Of a stretch of 64,000 nt of DNA, positions 1 through 8,921 are shown piece by piece (the stretch's first letter is position 1; every line of letters starts with the position of its first letter). The DNA lies in assembly GCF_019924045.1 (NCBI RefSeq), contig NZ_JAHXBN010000020.1:97074-161073 (forward strand), written 5' to 3'. Made by a program: the position numbers and the translations under genes. This DNA is from Dyadobacter fermentans (lineage in GTDB: Bacteria > Bacteroidota > Bacteroidia > Cytophagales > Spirosomataceae). Under the pieces are notes generated by a model, which searched no databases, was not told the DNA's origin, and worked only from the letters and a program-made list of their open reading frames with translations.

Positions 1-487
1 GGTACACCAGCAGATTGAACTCCCGCGCCGTCAGATTGATCTTATTCCCCGAACGATAAACGGTTTTCGCATCCAGCGAAACTTCCAGGTCTGCAAAACG
101 CAACACCTGCGCTGTGTGAGAAACGGTCGAGCCGCGCTTGGTGAGGGCGCGTACGCGTGCGAGGAGTTCTTTAAATTCAAATGGTTTGACGAGGTAATCG
201 TCTGCGCCGGCATCGAGGCCCGTTACTTTATCATCCGTCGTTCCCAATGCAGTGAGCATGAGGATCGGCGTCTCGTCGCCCCAGCTGCGGATTTCCCGGC
301 AAAGCTCTATTCCATTAATACCGGGAATAATAATATCGCTGATAATCAGCTGGTAAGCATTACTTCGTGCAAGTTGTTTACCAATGAGTCCATCGTAAGC
401 AATATCGACCTCATACCCATTCTCTTCCAGTCCTTGCCGTATCGACTGCAATGTTTTTGGCTCGTCCTCTATCAGTAACAGTTTCAT
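1..487 (-). CDS. OmpR-family response regulator, 3' part cut by window edge
   Basis: About 162 codons are visible before the window ends. An N-terminal receiver domain (residues 1-115) has the acidic pocket near E7/D8, the phospho-acceptor Asp at residue 51 in an SDIIIPG context, the LTA threonine and the VKPF lysine. A winged-helix DNA-binding domain begins near residue 125 and is cut in its LTAREFNLL stretch, which is typical of OmpR/PhoB-type regulators. Its ATG overlaps the TGA of the upstream nucleotidase by four bases, which suggests translational coupling. A histidine kinase probably follows outside the window (inference). The ligand and regulon cannot be told from sequence. Confidence 0.93.
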   Translation of the reverse strand, partial: MKLLLIEDEPKTLQSIRQGLEENGYEVDIAYDGLIGKQLARSNAYQLIISDIIIPGINGIELCREIRSWGDETPILMLTALGTTDDKVTGLDAGADDYLVKPFEFKELLARVRALTKRGSTVSHTAQVLRFADLEVSLDAKTVYRSGNKINLTAREFNLLVY

Positions 488-1017
488 ACGCTATGCAAGA
501 ATAGTTCCGACACTTCCTTCCAGCTCGAAACGCGCTTATAGGCCGTTTCACGGAGGTTGTGCGGGGATGAAAAAAGAATGCCTTTTCCTTTGAACGCCGC
601 CAGGTTACGCACATGGTCATCGATCAGGTAATCGGACTGGATAATGCTTTTATACCCGCAGAAAACCACATTGGTCCATGGGATAAATGGAAAATGTTTT
701 TTGAGCCAATCGAACTTATCGCGGAACGAATTCGGGAACTCCATGCAGGCCGTCGCCACGAACAGCTCGTAGTATTTCGAAAGTTGGTGAACCGTTTCGA
801 TCGCTCCTTCTTTAACCTGGATATCGGCGAAAAAGCCCGGCGTGTCCATGATTTTGTGCAATTTCGACAACTGCTTCGGATGCAGTAATTCCCTCAAACC
901 TTTGGTCTGGAAATCCTCGCGGTGCAATGTGGTCGAAAAGTCAGCGAGGACAATGTCGACGAGCTTTTCGTGGGTATTCGCCAGCACATCGTCCATGTCG
1001 AGGGTCAATCTCAGCAT
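484..1017 (-). CDS. 5'(3')-deoxyribonucleotidase, HAD superfamily
   Basis: This 177-residue protein belongs to the NT5C family of HAD phosphatases, which dephosphorylate deoxyribonucleoside monophosphates. HAD motif I is DMDDV, with nucleophile D7 and acid/base D9. Motif IV appears as YLIDDHVRNL near residue 133. The size fits the bacterial members. It overlaps the preceding E2 gene by one base and the following response regulator by four, so it is in a tightly packed operon. Nothing suggests a link to the regulator beyond position. Substrate preference is family inference. Confidence 0.85.
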   Translation of the reverse strand: MLRLTLDMDDVLANTHEKLVDIVLADFSTTLHREDFQTKGLRELLHPKQLSKLHKIMDTPGFFADIQVKEGAIETVHQLSKYYELFVATACMEFPNSFRDKFDWLKKHFPFIPWTNVVFCGYKSIIQSDYLIDDHVRNLAAFKGKGILFSSPHNLRETAYKRVSSWKEVSELFLHSV

Positions 1018-2318
1018 CAGAGTATGGTTCGGCTAATGTCGAAGTTTTCGAGGTAATCGTTCACGCGTTTCAGGAACAAGCCACCCAGAGAGCCGTCTAC
1101 CACACGGTGATCGTACGAATGCGAGACGAACATCATGCTCCGGATACCGATCAGGTCCCCCTGTGGGGTTTCGATCACGGCTGGTTTCTTTTTAATAGCG
1201 CCGAATGCCATAATCGCCACTTGCGGCTGCACGATAATCGGCGTGCCCATCAGGTTCGCGAATGCCCCGATGTTGGAAACGGTGTAAGTCCCTCCGGCAA
1301 GGTCGTCGGCTTTCAGGCGGTTTTCCCGCGCGCGCTTGGCGAGATCGTTCACTTTGCGGGCGAGGCCGGGCAGGTCATAACGGTCGGCATTGTGAATCAC
1401 CGGTACGATCAGGTTACCGTCCGGCAATGCCACGGCCATTCCTATATTAATATCTTTCTTCTTGATGATCTTGTCGCCCTCCACCGAAATGTTGATCAGC
1501 GGATAATCTTTGATTGCTTTCACCACTGCTTCAATCAAGATAGGGGTGAAGGTAATGCTGTCGCCGGTTTTCTTGCGATATTCGGTTTTCACGTGCTCGC
1601 GCCAGCCTACCACCGGTGTCATATCGGTTTCGATAAATGAGGTAACGTGCGCCGAAATCCGCTTCGATTCTACCATTCGCTGGGAAATCATCTTCCGCAT
1701 GCGATCCATTTCAATGATCTCATTGCTGCCGTTCAGCGAAGTGGCCGGTGCAGGAGCGATGGCAGGTCCTTTTTTGCGACGATGTTCGACATAGGAGAGG
1801 ATATCATCCTTCGTAACCCTGTTTTCGAGGCCGGTTCCTTTAATCACCTTCAATTCATCCACCGGAATGTGCTCCTCCCTCGCAATGCTCAGGACGAGCG
1901 GCGAGTAGAATGGGTTAACCGCGGAATTCGCTGGGGCATATTCATAAACCGGCTCCGGCGTTCTGCTCGCAGCCGTTTGGAAATCCTTTTCAAGTGCGGC
2001 TACCGATGCAGCTACCTCTGCCTCTTCTTCCACACCCACCAGCACAGGAGCACCTGCATCCTGGGCAACCACATCATCGGCCACCTCAATTTGGGCCACA
2101 GCACTGCCGATTGGCACTACGTCGTCGACCTTGACGAGCCATTTGGTGAGTGTTCCCTCATATGGGCAGGGTACTTCGGTATCTACTTTATCGGTAGCGA
2201 CTTCCAGGATGGAGTCATCGATACGCACCTTTGCACCTTCTTCTGCAAGCAGGTGTAGTACGGTGCATTCCATGATGCTTTCCCCCATCGGAGGCATTAC
2301 CATTTCAACTATTTTCAT
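1017..2318 (-). CDS. 2-oxoacid dehydrogenase complex E2 (dihydrolipoamide acyltransferase)
   Basis: This is the acyltransferase core of a pyruvate, 2-oxoglutarate or branched-chain 2-oxoacid dehydrogenase complex. Order of domains in 433 residues: lipoyl domain (1-80) with lipoyl-lysine K44 in VATDKVD; an alanine/glutamate-rich linker; a peripheral subunit-binding domain (about 135-175); and the catalytic chloramphenicol-acetyltransferase fold ending with HRVVDG (H404, D408). There is only one lipoyl domain. The VATDKVD form and single lipoyl domain resemble branched-chain or combined E2 subunits of Bacteroidota, but the substrate is not fixed by sequence. No E1 or E3 gene is adjacent. Confidence 0.92.
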   Translation of the reverse strand: MKIVEMVMPPMGESIMECTVLHLLAEEGAKVRIDDSILEVATDKVDTEVPCPYEGTLTKWLVKVDDVVPIGSAVAQIEVADDVVAQDAGAPVLVGVEEEAEVAASVAALEKDFQTAASRTPEPVYEYAPANSAVNPFYSPLVLSIAREEHIPVDELKVIKGTGLENRVTKDDILSYVEHRRKKGPAIAPAPATSLNGSNEIIEMDRMRKMISQRMVESKRISAHVTSFIETDMTPVVGWREHVKTEYRKKTGDSITFTPILIEAVVKAIKDYPLINISVEGDKIIKKKDINIGMAVALPDGNLIVPVIHNADRYDLPGLARKVNDLAKRARENRLKADDLAGGTYTVSNIGAFANLMGTPIIVQPQVAIMAFGAIKKKPAVIETPQGDLIGIRSMMFVSHSYDHRVVDGSLGGLFLKRVNDYLENFDISRTIL

Positions 2319-2382
2319 AAATGGTGTTTTTTCGAAGGTAAGGAAAACATGCTTTCGTTACCTCTATGGTCCTGATCTTCGT

Positions 2383-3654
2383 TTACCCTTTTACCGCGAG
2401 AGAAGTTTTTAAAATGGTTTTTCTCAGCAGATTGAGTGCGTAAGAGCAGGTAAGTTCTATATTGATTTTTCTGTTGTTCCGTAGTGTCAGGAGCTGGGTA
2501 AATGTCTCCTCTGGCGTCGCGCAGGCGATCCATACCGTACCCACCGGCTTTTCCGGCGTGCCGCCGTCGGGGCCGGCAATACCGGTTGTGGAAATAGCGA
2601 ATGTCGTGTTCAATACACGCCTTGCACCTTCGGCCATTTCACGGGCGGTTTGCTCGCTCACTGCGCCATAGGCTTCAAGCGTTTCGCGTGATACCCCAAG
2701 CACGCTCGTTTTTACAGCATTGCTGTAACTTACCACCGAGCCTTCGTAGTATCGCGATGAGCCCGGAATGCTCGTGATCTGATTGGCCACATATCCGCCC
2801 GTGCAGCTTTCCGCGGTCCCAACGGTTGCGTTATGGCTCATGAGCAGTGTTCCGATCACCGTTTCCAGTTCATCCGAATCATAGCCGAACACATACTCTT
2901 CGATCAGCGGGAGTACCAATGCAACCTGCTCGTCCAGTTGTTTCTCCAAAACAGCCTGATCCGTTCCTGTGCCGGTAAGCCTGAGCTTCACCTGGCCGAA
3001 ATGCGGGAGATAGGCGAGCTTGATATGCTCGGGTAACGCATCTTCCCACGCCGAAATCTTTTCCGCCAAAAAGGATTCGCCGATACCGATCGTGCGGATC
3101 TGTTTATGCTGGATAATATGGGTCGAAAACCGCGCTTTCAATCTCGGCAGGATCTCGAACTCCATTAAATTCTTCATTTCAAAGGGCACGCCGGGCAGCG
3201 AAACGTAAATGACCCCATCCTTTTCGAACCACATGCCCGGGGCGGTACCCCAAAGGTTCGGAATGTAGGTAGCATTTTTGGGAAGTGCCGCCTGCTGGGT
3301 GTTCATTTCGGTCATAGCGCGGCCGCGTTTCGCGAAGAACTCGGTGACCAACGCAAGGGCGTCCTGGTTAATTTCCAGTTCGGTGCCGAAGTACTCGCAG
3401 AAGGTGTGCTTCGTAATATCGTCGCGCGTGGGCCCCAGGCCGCCCGTTACGATCACTACGTTCACCCGCTGGCTCGCCTGGGAGAATGCGTCGAGAATGT
3501 CCTGCCTGTTGTCGCCGACGGATGTTTTCCTTGCCGGACGGATTCCGATGTCAGTGAGTTGGGTGCCAATCCATTGTGTATTCGTGTCGATGATCTGACC
3601 AAAAAGAATCTCGTCACCGATCGTGATTATTTCAGCCCTGGCAGAGGAAATCAT
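2383..3654 (-). CDS. cinA: CinA family nicotinamide mononucleotide deamidase-related protein
   Basis: The 423-residue protein has the two-domain CinA layout. The N-terminal MoCF-like (COG1058) domain starts ITIGDEILFGQIIDTNT and carries VTGGLGPTRDD; the C-terminal amidase domain carries TAESCTGG and STTGIAGPDGG. Family members recycle NMN to NaMN (pyridine nucleotide cycle) or hydrolyse ADP-ribose. It is first in a four-gene minus-strand run, with 64 bp before the E2 gene and then overlapping genes. The start is ATG at 3654; the divergent gene begins about 108 bp away. Confidence 0.93.
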   Translation of the reverse strand: MISSARAEIITIGDEILFGQIIDTNTQWIGTQLTDIGIRPARKTSVGDNRQDILDAFSQASQRVNVVIVTGGLGPTRDDITKHTFCEYFGTELEINQDALALVTEFFAKRGRAMTEMNTQQAALPKNATYIPNLWGTAPGMWFEKDGVIYVSLPGVPFEMKNLMEFEILPRLKARFSTHIIQHKQIRTIGIGESFLAEKISAWEDALPEHIKLAYLPHFGQVKLRLTGTGTDQAVLEKQLDEQVALVLPLIEEYVFGYDSDELETVIGTLLMSHNATVGTAESCTGGYVANQITSIPGSSRYYEGSVVSYSNAVKTSVLGVSRETLEAYGAVSEQTAREMAEGARRVLNTTFAISTTGIAGPDGGTPEKPVGTVWIACATPEETFTQLLTLRNNRKINIELTCSYALNLLRKTILKTSLAVKG

Positions 3655-3761
3655 AGATTGAGAACAGGTTAAATGGGACCGTTATTTTCCCAAAAATAAG
3701 TAAAATTAATCGTTATTGAGTACGTTTGAACCGTAGTGAAATATTAACAAACTCTATTGTA

Positions 3762-4487
3762 ATGAAATACAAAATCCTTTCGTTAACGCTGTTTTGGCTC
3801 ATTTTAGGACACACTTCGCAGGCTCAGTTCAACCTCGGAAAGCTGCTTGGAAAGGGAAGCGGAAAGAGTGGCGGACTCAGTGAGAATGAGATTGTTCTGG
3901 GCTTGAAAGAGGCATTGAACGTAGGCATTAGCAACGGTTCGGAGTCGGCATCCAAGGTGGACGGGTTCTTTAAAAATGAGCTGATTAAAATCGCGGTACC
4001 ACCGGAAGCGCAGAAAGTAGCGGACGCATTGCGCAAAATGGGCCTAGGTGCCGAGGTCGATAAATTTACATTGTCCCTCAACCGCGCTGCGGAGGATGCC
4101 GCCAAGAAATCCAAACCAATTTTCGTGAAAGCAATTACTTCGATGACGGTGCCCGACGCGTTGAGCATTCTGAAAGGCCAGGACGATGCCGCCACGCAGT
4201 ATTTGAAGAAATCGACGAACGACGAGCTGTTCAAGACGTTTTTTCCCGTTGTCGACAGCACATTGAACCTCAATAAGGCGACCGAATATTACGCCGACAT
4301 CGTTAAAACTTACAATCAGCTCCCGTTGGTCAAAAAGGTGAACCCCGATTTGAAGCAATACGCGACTCAAAAGACCATCGACGGCCTCTACGTGCTGATT
4401 GCGCAGGAGGAAAAGAAAATTCGCGAAAATCCGGGCGCCCGGGTGACCGATTTGCTGAAAAAAGTGTTCAAGCAGGCAGGCAAGTGA
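3762..4487 (+). CDS. DUF4197 family secreted protein
   Basis: The start is placed at the second in-frame methionine (241 residues) because it gives a clean Sec signal peptide (KYKILSLTLFWLILGH..., cleavage near SQA-Q). The upstream ATG at 3726 would add twelve unlikely residues. The mature part is helical and has the DUF4197 pattern (LSENEIVLGLKEALNVG, later a YFADIV-like and TIDGLYVLIAQEEKKIRENP region). A TAnnTTTG element (TACGTTTG, 3721-3728) lies at a suitable distance. The function of DUF4197 is unknown; members are periplasmic or outer-membrane associated. Confidence 0.85.
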   Translation: MKYKILSLTLFWLILGHTSQAQFNLGKLLGKGSGKSGGLSENEIVLGLKEALNVGISNGSESASKVDGFFKNELIKIAVPPEAQKVADALRKMGLGAEVDKFTLSLNRAAEDAAKKSKPIFVKAITSMTVPDALSILKGQDDAATQYLKKSTNDELFKTFFPVVDSTLNLNKATEYYADIVKTYNQLPLVKKVNPDLKQYATQKTIDGLYVLIAQEEKKIRENPGARVTDLLKKVFKQAGK

Positions 4488-4521
4488 GTTTTGCTTACTT
4501 TTGTAAAAATTAACACCTAAT

Positions 4522-4863
4522 ATGAAAAAGTCAGAAATACATTTCACCGTTGAACTTGACGAAAAAAATATACCGGAAAAGATCTTTTGGGACGCTACCG
4601 ACAACCCGAACGAGGGTATCAACGACACGCGTGCGATCACGATCGGTGTGTGGGACCATTACCACCGCGGAACCCTGAAAATCGACCTCTGGACCAAGGA
4701 TATGGAGGTTTTTGAAATGAAGCGCTTCTATATAGAACTCATGAGCGGTATCGCGGATACTTTGCTGACAGCCACCAACGACCGCGGCATGGCCGATATG
4801 ATCGAAGGCGTTTGCGACACGTTGAGCAAGCGCCTGGATGAAGAAATGAAGGCAGCTAAATAG
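4522..4863 (+). CDS. gldC: Gliding motility protein GldC
   Basis: The 113-residue protein matches GldC from end to end: an N-terminal MKKSEIHFTVELDEKNIPEKI segment, the central ATDNPNEG stretch and a helical C-terminus with SKRLDEEM. GldC is a small cytoplasmic protein needed for gliding in Flavobacterium johnsoniae, with a gldB/gldC context there. Here gldB is not adjacent. A TACTTTTG element (4496-4503) fits a -7 promoter box and would give a very short leader. Its presence marks the organism as Bacteroidota; it does not prove that the strain glides, since non-gliders also keep gldC. Confidence 0.93.
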   Translation: MKKSEIHFTVELDEKNIPEKIFWDATDNPNEGINDTRAITIGVWDHYHRGTLKIDLWTKDMEVFEMKRFYIELMSGIADTLLTATNDRGMADMIEGVCDTLSKRLDEEMKAAK

Positions 4864-4866
4864 CAA

Positions 4867-4892
4867 AAAAGAGCGGTGGGAGCCGCTCTTTT
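4867..4892. terminator. Bidirectional intrinsic terminator between gldC and the MmcQ gene
   Basis: A perfect 10-bp stem (AAAAGAGCGG / CCGCTCTTTT) closes a six-base loop, with an A run before and a T run after it. It sits three bases past the gldC stop and just before the convergent gene's stop, so it can serve both. Confidence 0.88.
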
Positions 4893-4895
4893 CCG

Positions 4896-5255
4896 TTATT
4901 CCATATTCTTCAATTCTTCCTTCGTTTTCTTCGGCAAACTGGCCGCTACCAGGTCATAGGAGTCCTTCACCCAGCTAAAAAGCTCGTCGCTGGGAATGCT
5001 CCCCGTGACATATACGGTATTCCAATGCTTCTTATTCATATGATATCCCGGCTTCACGTCGGGATATTTTTCCCTCAACTCCTCGGCTTTTTCCGGGTCG
5101 CATTTCGCATTGAACTGATGCTGCGGAGAATCCAGTGGAGTAAGCAGGAAAACCTTCCCCATTACTTTAAAAACCAATGTATCCGGACCGAACGGCAGTT
5201 CTTCCGTTACACCGGGCAATTTCAGGCAGTATTCACGCAGCGTCTCGAGATTCAT
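4896..5255 (-). CDS. MmcQ/YjbR family protein
   Basis: The product is a 119-residue protein of the MmcQ/YjbR (CyaY-like fold) family. It shows the family pattern LPGVTEELPFGPDTLVFKV, FLLTPL, then GYHMNKKHWNTVYV and a C-terminal SYDLV helix. The start at 5255 is chosen because it overlaps the upstream stop as ATGA; a longer reading frame exists but enters the neighbouring gene. The role is unknown; DNA binding has been proposed for the family. It is last in the ispG operon. Confidence 0.88.
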   Translation of the reverse strand: MNLETLREYCLKLPGVTEELPFGPDTLVFKVMGKVFLLTPLDSPQHQFNAKCDPEKAEELREKYPDVKPGYHMNKKHWNTVYVTGSIPSDELFSWVKDSYDLVAASLPKKTKEELKNME

Positions 5256-5431
5256 CGCGTTAAGGCTCTGACAATCATAATAATGACACAAATCAGGAAC
5301 ATGATGATCGAGATACGGTTGATCCCGTGCATCATGCGCAAGTTGAACGAATCGGGGTTATTCGGGTCGCGCTTTTTAAACACGCGGATGAAGTAGGAAA
5401 ACACTTCGCCCAGTTGAAAGTATCTTTTCAT
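5252..5431 (-). CDS. Small single-pass membrane protein (DUF6728-like)
   Basis: This 59-residue protein starts MKRYFQLGEVFSYFIRVFKK and ends with one hydrophobic helix (IIMFLICVIIMIVRAL). It resembles a small Bacteroidota-specific family I know as DUF6728, but I cannot confirm this without a search. It lies seven bases after ispG and overlaps the MmcQ gene by four bases, so it is co-transcribed with both. The start at 5431 is preferred to the upstream in-frame start inside ispG. Confidence 0.75.
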   Translation of the reverse strand: MKRYFQLGEVFSYFIRVFKKRDPNNPDSFNLRMMHGINRISIIMFLICVIIMIVRALTR

Positions 5432-5438
5432 TGTATTT

Positions 5439-7442
5439 TTAAACCAAAATTTCACGTTCCTCCGGCTCAATCCACCGGCCATCTTCCCGGATCAGTTCGA
5501 TCAGTTCTTCTACCGCTTTGGAAGAATGTACCGATCGTTTGATCACCTCCTGTCCGCGGTACAACGCAATTTTATCCTTGCCCATACCCACGTATCCATA
5601 ATCGGCATCGGCCATTTCGCCCGGGCCGTTTACGATGCAGCCCATAATACCGATTTTCACACCTTTCAAATGCTCAGTATGCTTGCGGATCATCGCCGTG
5701 GTTTCCTGCAAATCAAACAATGTACGGCCGCAGGAAGGGCAGGAAATATATTCCGTTTTCGACATCCGGGTGCGAGCCGCCTGCAAAATGCCGAATGCAA
5801 TGCTATTATAGGAAGCGGCTGCTTTCAGCTTGTCCGCGTGTGTCGTGCCTTCGGTAAATATTGGCGAAAGTAACGTTCCGTCGCCGAAGCCGTCCACCAG
5901 CAATCCACCGATGTCGGTTGCGGAATACAATGTCAGCTTGTCGCCGAGACCCGTTTCGTAGTTCCGGTTAATGATTACCGGTGTTCTGACATGGAGCTCC
6001 GTCAGTTTATAGAAGAACCTCCGCATTTCCGGCATCGCATGCGCATTGTCCGTGTGGAGCACGAGTACAATGTTGTTTTTGTCTGAAACACCATTCAGAA
6101 ATGCCTCGTCGAAAGAATGGATGTCGCCTTTGACAAAATTCAGCTCGGAGGAAGTCTCTGTTGCGGAATGCCATTCCGAAACATCAAAAAGCGGGAATTT
6201 AATGTGCTTTTCAGCATGCGCCTGCCATTGCGGATAGTCGAGAATCTCGCGCAGGCCATTAGGCAGCATGAAAGGCACGGGTTTTTGTCCCGAGTAAATA
6301 AAATCGGCCCCCTGGTCGTTCATGGCCCATTTATCGGGAACTGGCAGGAAGAAGTGGCCGATGCTTTTGAGGTCATCCAATTGCTGGACCTCGATATTGG
6401 AATAGTCGGCAACCACACGTGGTACATTCAAATGGCCGATGTTGTAAACCTCCCGGGTATCGCGGCGCGTATATTGAAATGGGTTAATCGGACAATGGTC
6501 GATCGGTTCGATAGGCGTATGCCCAGGGCGTGACGTGTATCGTTCGATCAACGCGCGGGCCACGGGTGCTTCTTTTTCAGGCGCTTCGGTCAGTGAAACG
6601 CGTACCGTATCGCCCAAACCATCTTCCAGCAAAGTGCCGATTCCTACCGCCGATTTAATGCGGCCGTCCTCCGCTTCTCCGGCCTCGGTAACGCCCAAAT
6701 GCAGCGGATAAGGTTTCAAACCTTCTTCATCCAGCCTTTGTACCAACAGGCGGTAAGCTTCCACCATCACCTGCGTATTGCTGGACTTCATCGACAACGC
6801 GATGTTGAAATAATTGAATTCTTCGCAAATGCGCAGAAATTCCAGCGCTGACTCCACCATACCTAGTGGCGTGTCGCCATAACGGCTGAGAATGCGATCC
6901 GAAAGCGAGCCGTGGTTGGTACCAATGCGCATAGCCGTACCATATTCCTTGCAGATTTTAACCAGAGGAATAAACTTCTCGCGGATCCTTTCCAACTCGG
7001 CAGCATAGGAAGCGTCGGTGTAATCGATTACCTCGAAACGCTTGCGGTCGGCATAGTTACCGGGGTTAATGCGCACCTTCTCGACGATGCGGGCGGCCAG
7101 TTCGGCGGCATTGGGGGTGAAATGTATATCGGCGATGAGCGGCACCTGAATGCCCAGCTTACGCAGTCCGTTGCGGATATTTTCCAGATTCTGGGCCTCC
7201 TTCACGCTTGGCGCCGTGATGCGTACATACTCGCACCCCGACTCCACCATCCGGATCACCTCGTCGATAGAGCCCTGCGTATCCATCGTATCCACGGTCG
7301 TCATGGATTGCACTCGGATCGGGTAATCGGAGCCCATCGGCAGATCGCCGATATGAATGGAGATCGTCTTGCGCCTTTCATAGGCGGTCAGCGACGGGCA
7401 GTAAATATTGGTTTTTTGTTCAGAAGGTGTGATCACGGTCAT
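5439..7442 (-). CDS. ispG: 4-hydroxy-3-methylbut-2-enyl diphosphate synthase IspG, long form
   Basis: IspG (GcpE) catalyses the penultimate step of the MEP isoprenoid pathway, converting MEcPP to HMBPP with a [4Fe-4S] cluster. The 667-residue length matches the long form of Bacteroidota, Chlamydiae and plants, with an inserted middle domain (about residues 290-540) between the TIM barrel (PIRVQSMTTVDT at the N-terminus) and the C-terminal cluster domain. The cluster ligands are visible in ISCPSCGRT and GIMGCIVNGPGE. It heads an operon with the two small genes downstream. Confidence 0.96.
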   Translation of the reverse strand: MTVITPSEQKTNIYCPSLTAYERRKTISIHIGDLPMGSDYPIRVQSMTTVDTMDTQGSIDEVIRMVESGCEYVRITAPSVKEAQNLENIRNGLRKLGIQVPLIADIHFTPNAAELAARIVEKVRINPGNYADRKRFEVIDYTDASYAAELERIREKFIPLVKICKEYGTAMRIGTNHGSLSDRILSRYGDTPLGMVESALEFLRICEEFNYFNIALSMKSSNTQVMVEAYRLLVQRLDEEGLKPYPLHLGVTEAGEAEDGRIKSAVGIGTLLEDGLGDTVRVSLTEAPEKEAPVARALIERYTSRPGHTPIEPIDHCPINPFQYTRRDTREVYNIGHLNVPRVVADYSNIEVQQLDDLKSIGHFFLPVPDKWAMNDQGADFIYSGQKPVPFMLPNGLREILDYPQWQAHAEKHIKFPLFDVSEWHSATETSSELNFVKGDIHSFDEAFLNGVSDKNNIVLVLHTDNAHAMPEMRRFFYKLTELHVRTPVIINRNYETGLGDKLTLYSATDIGGLLVDGFGDGTLLSPIFTEGTTHADKLKAAASYNSIAFGILQAARTRMSKTEYISCPSCGRTLFDLQETTAMIRKHTEHLKGVKIGIMGCIVNGPGEMADADYGYVGMGKDKIALYRGQEVIKRSVHSSKAVEELIELIREDGRWIEPEEREILV

Positions 7443-7759
7443 TGAATGGTCATATCGACAAAGGTCTTAAATCTGAAACACAATCGGAACGCCAATGGTG
7501 CATTTTTCAATTTTCGTTGGTGGCTTTGTAACCGTTGCTTGATGGGGCGTAAACCTTCTAGGCGATTACCGTTCCCATATTAATTCCGACCGGATATTCA
7601 TCGGTGGTGGGAATGGTTATGTTTTATATTTGAAAAGTTAAATATTTGTCGCGCCCGTCACCGCCAGTCTACGGCAAATCAATAGCTCAACTTTCCGGTT
7701 TTCCCGCCTTAATGAGGGCGAAATCTGCATGTTTCATTCATCATGTAAACCAGAGCTAT
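7443..7759. other. Intergenic region, divergent promoters
   Basis: This 317-bp gap lies between ispG (minus) and the secreted protein gene at 7760 (plus). It is AT-richer toward the right side. A TATATTTG element (7625-7632) fits a -7 box for the plus strand, but I see no convincing -33 partner. The reading frame of the plus gene extends upstream without a stop, and I see no separate gene in it. Confidence 0.5.
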
Positions 7760-8488
7760 ATGGAAAAAATCAGTTTATGCCTGACCATTACTTTGATTTC
7801 ATTCGGCTTGTCCGCGCAAACACCTTTGCGATGGAATTATCCCTGCAAGCCGGGGACTGAATGCTGGAATGCGCTCACATCTGTCGAGGAACGACAGAAT
7901 GCCTGCCAGATTGCGGGAATTGACCTGAAAACGCTGAGCACGGAAGAGTTGCTGTTGATTACGATGGAACATCCGTTTTTTCGGAGTTATGTCGCGCATG
8001 ACAGTCCGTTGGAAGGACTTGGGTTCGCGTTGGAGGGTTTTAATGGGTTCGAGGAGTTTAGGAAGCGGCCTGATGCGATGAAAGCTGCCTGCAATGTCTA
8101 TTGCAAGGAGGATTTCAGTCGAATTGAGACTATGGCCGACAGTGCTGAAATGGGTGCCTATTCTCTCAAATGGATAGGGGTGGAGCTGATAATGTGTGAT
8201 GATGCACTTTTAAGTCAAATGTCCTCACAGGAGAAAATTGACTTTTTGAAGCGGCTGCATGCACAATTGCTTATAAAGCAACGGTATGGGGATGTTTTTG
8301 GGGGCATTTCGGATGCGGTGAGTGCTTATATCTTCGATAAGGTGATGCATTCGATGGGCGATGGGGTGTTGGAAAGCCAGTATGAGGCGGAGCGTATGAA
8401 GGAGTTTCGGGTGCGATTGATTATGCGGGATCCGCGTCAAATCGAATTGTTGCTGGACAAGTTTACGGAGTATGTTAAAAATCATTGA
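7760..8488 (+). CDS. Secreted protein of unknown function
   Basis: The 242-residue product starts with a Sec signal peptide (MEKISLCLTITLISFGLSAQ). The start at 7760 is chosen for that signal; the frame stays open 114 bases further upstream. The mature part is mostly helical with several cysteines (CKPGTECW, AACNVYC, IMCDD) and no motif I recognise. Two lipoprotein genes follow at 24 and 4 bp spacing, so the three may form one transcript. The function is unknown. Confidence 0.75.
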   Translation: MEKISLCLTITLISFGLSAQTPLRWNYPCKPGTECWNALTSVEERQNACQIAGIDLKTLSTEELLLITMEHPFFRSYVAHDSPLEGLGFALEGFNGFEEFRKRPDAMKAACNVYCKEDFSRIETMADSAEMGAYSLKWIGVELIMCDDALLSQMSSQEKIDFLKRLHAQLLIKQRYGDVFGGISDAVSAYIFDKVMHSMGDGVLESQYEAERMKEFRVRLIMRDPRQIELLLDKFTEYVKNH

Positions 8489-8512
8489 ATTGTACTAACA
8501 AAATCAAAAGTC

Positions 8513-8917
8513 ATGAAAGCATTTACTTCATTCGATGCGTGGCATAATGTGCTTGTACTGAGGCTTGTTGCCTTAGTCGTAATTGGACTTCTATTGATTG
8601 GCGGATCTTGTACGAATGCTGAAATTAAGGAATACGAAATCGGAGAATCGTGCTTTACAAAAGAATCGCTTGAAACAGTGCCTTGGGTAAAAGATCAGCT
8701 GGCTTTTTTCCAGGTTCCCAAGCAGGGACCATTGCGGGTCGCCGTGTATCAGTATCGAGATGAGTATTACCTCGCTTTTGAAAATCCGTCACTTTCATCG
8801 CCCATGTCTTACATATTTAATTGTGATGGGAAGACGATTGGTGAAGTGAGCATTCACTATAACGAGTTCTATGGGCAGAATAAATTGATGACAGTATTAT
8901 TGGAAGCTAAATATTGA
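8513..8917 (+). CDS. Small lipoprotein, tandem paralogue 1
   Basis: This 134-residue protein has an N-terminal hydrophobic helix (about 14-31) ending in a lipobox-like LIGGSC, so it is probably a lipoprotein. It is clearly paralogous to the next gene: both contain CFTKESLETVPW, then a VAVYQYRDEYYLAF-type segment and a Y/HVFNC-type motif followed by an acidic strand and a C-terminal hydrophobic strand. No known domain is recognised. The four-base gap to the second copy points to a local duplication. Confidence 0.75.
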   Translation: MKAFTSFDAWHNVLVLRLVALVVIGLLLIGGSCTNAEIKEYEIGESCFTKESLETVPWVKDQLAFFQVPKQGPLRVAVYQYRDEYYLAFENPSLSSPMSYIFNCDGKTIGEVSIHYNEFYGQNKLMTVLLEAKY

Positions 8918-8921
8918 TCCG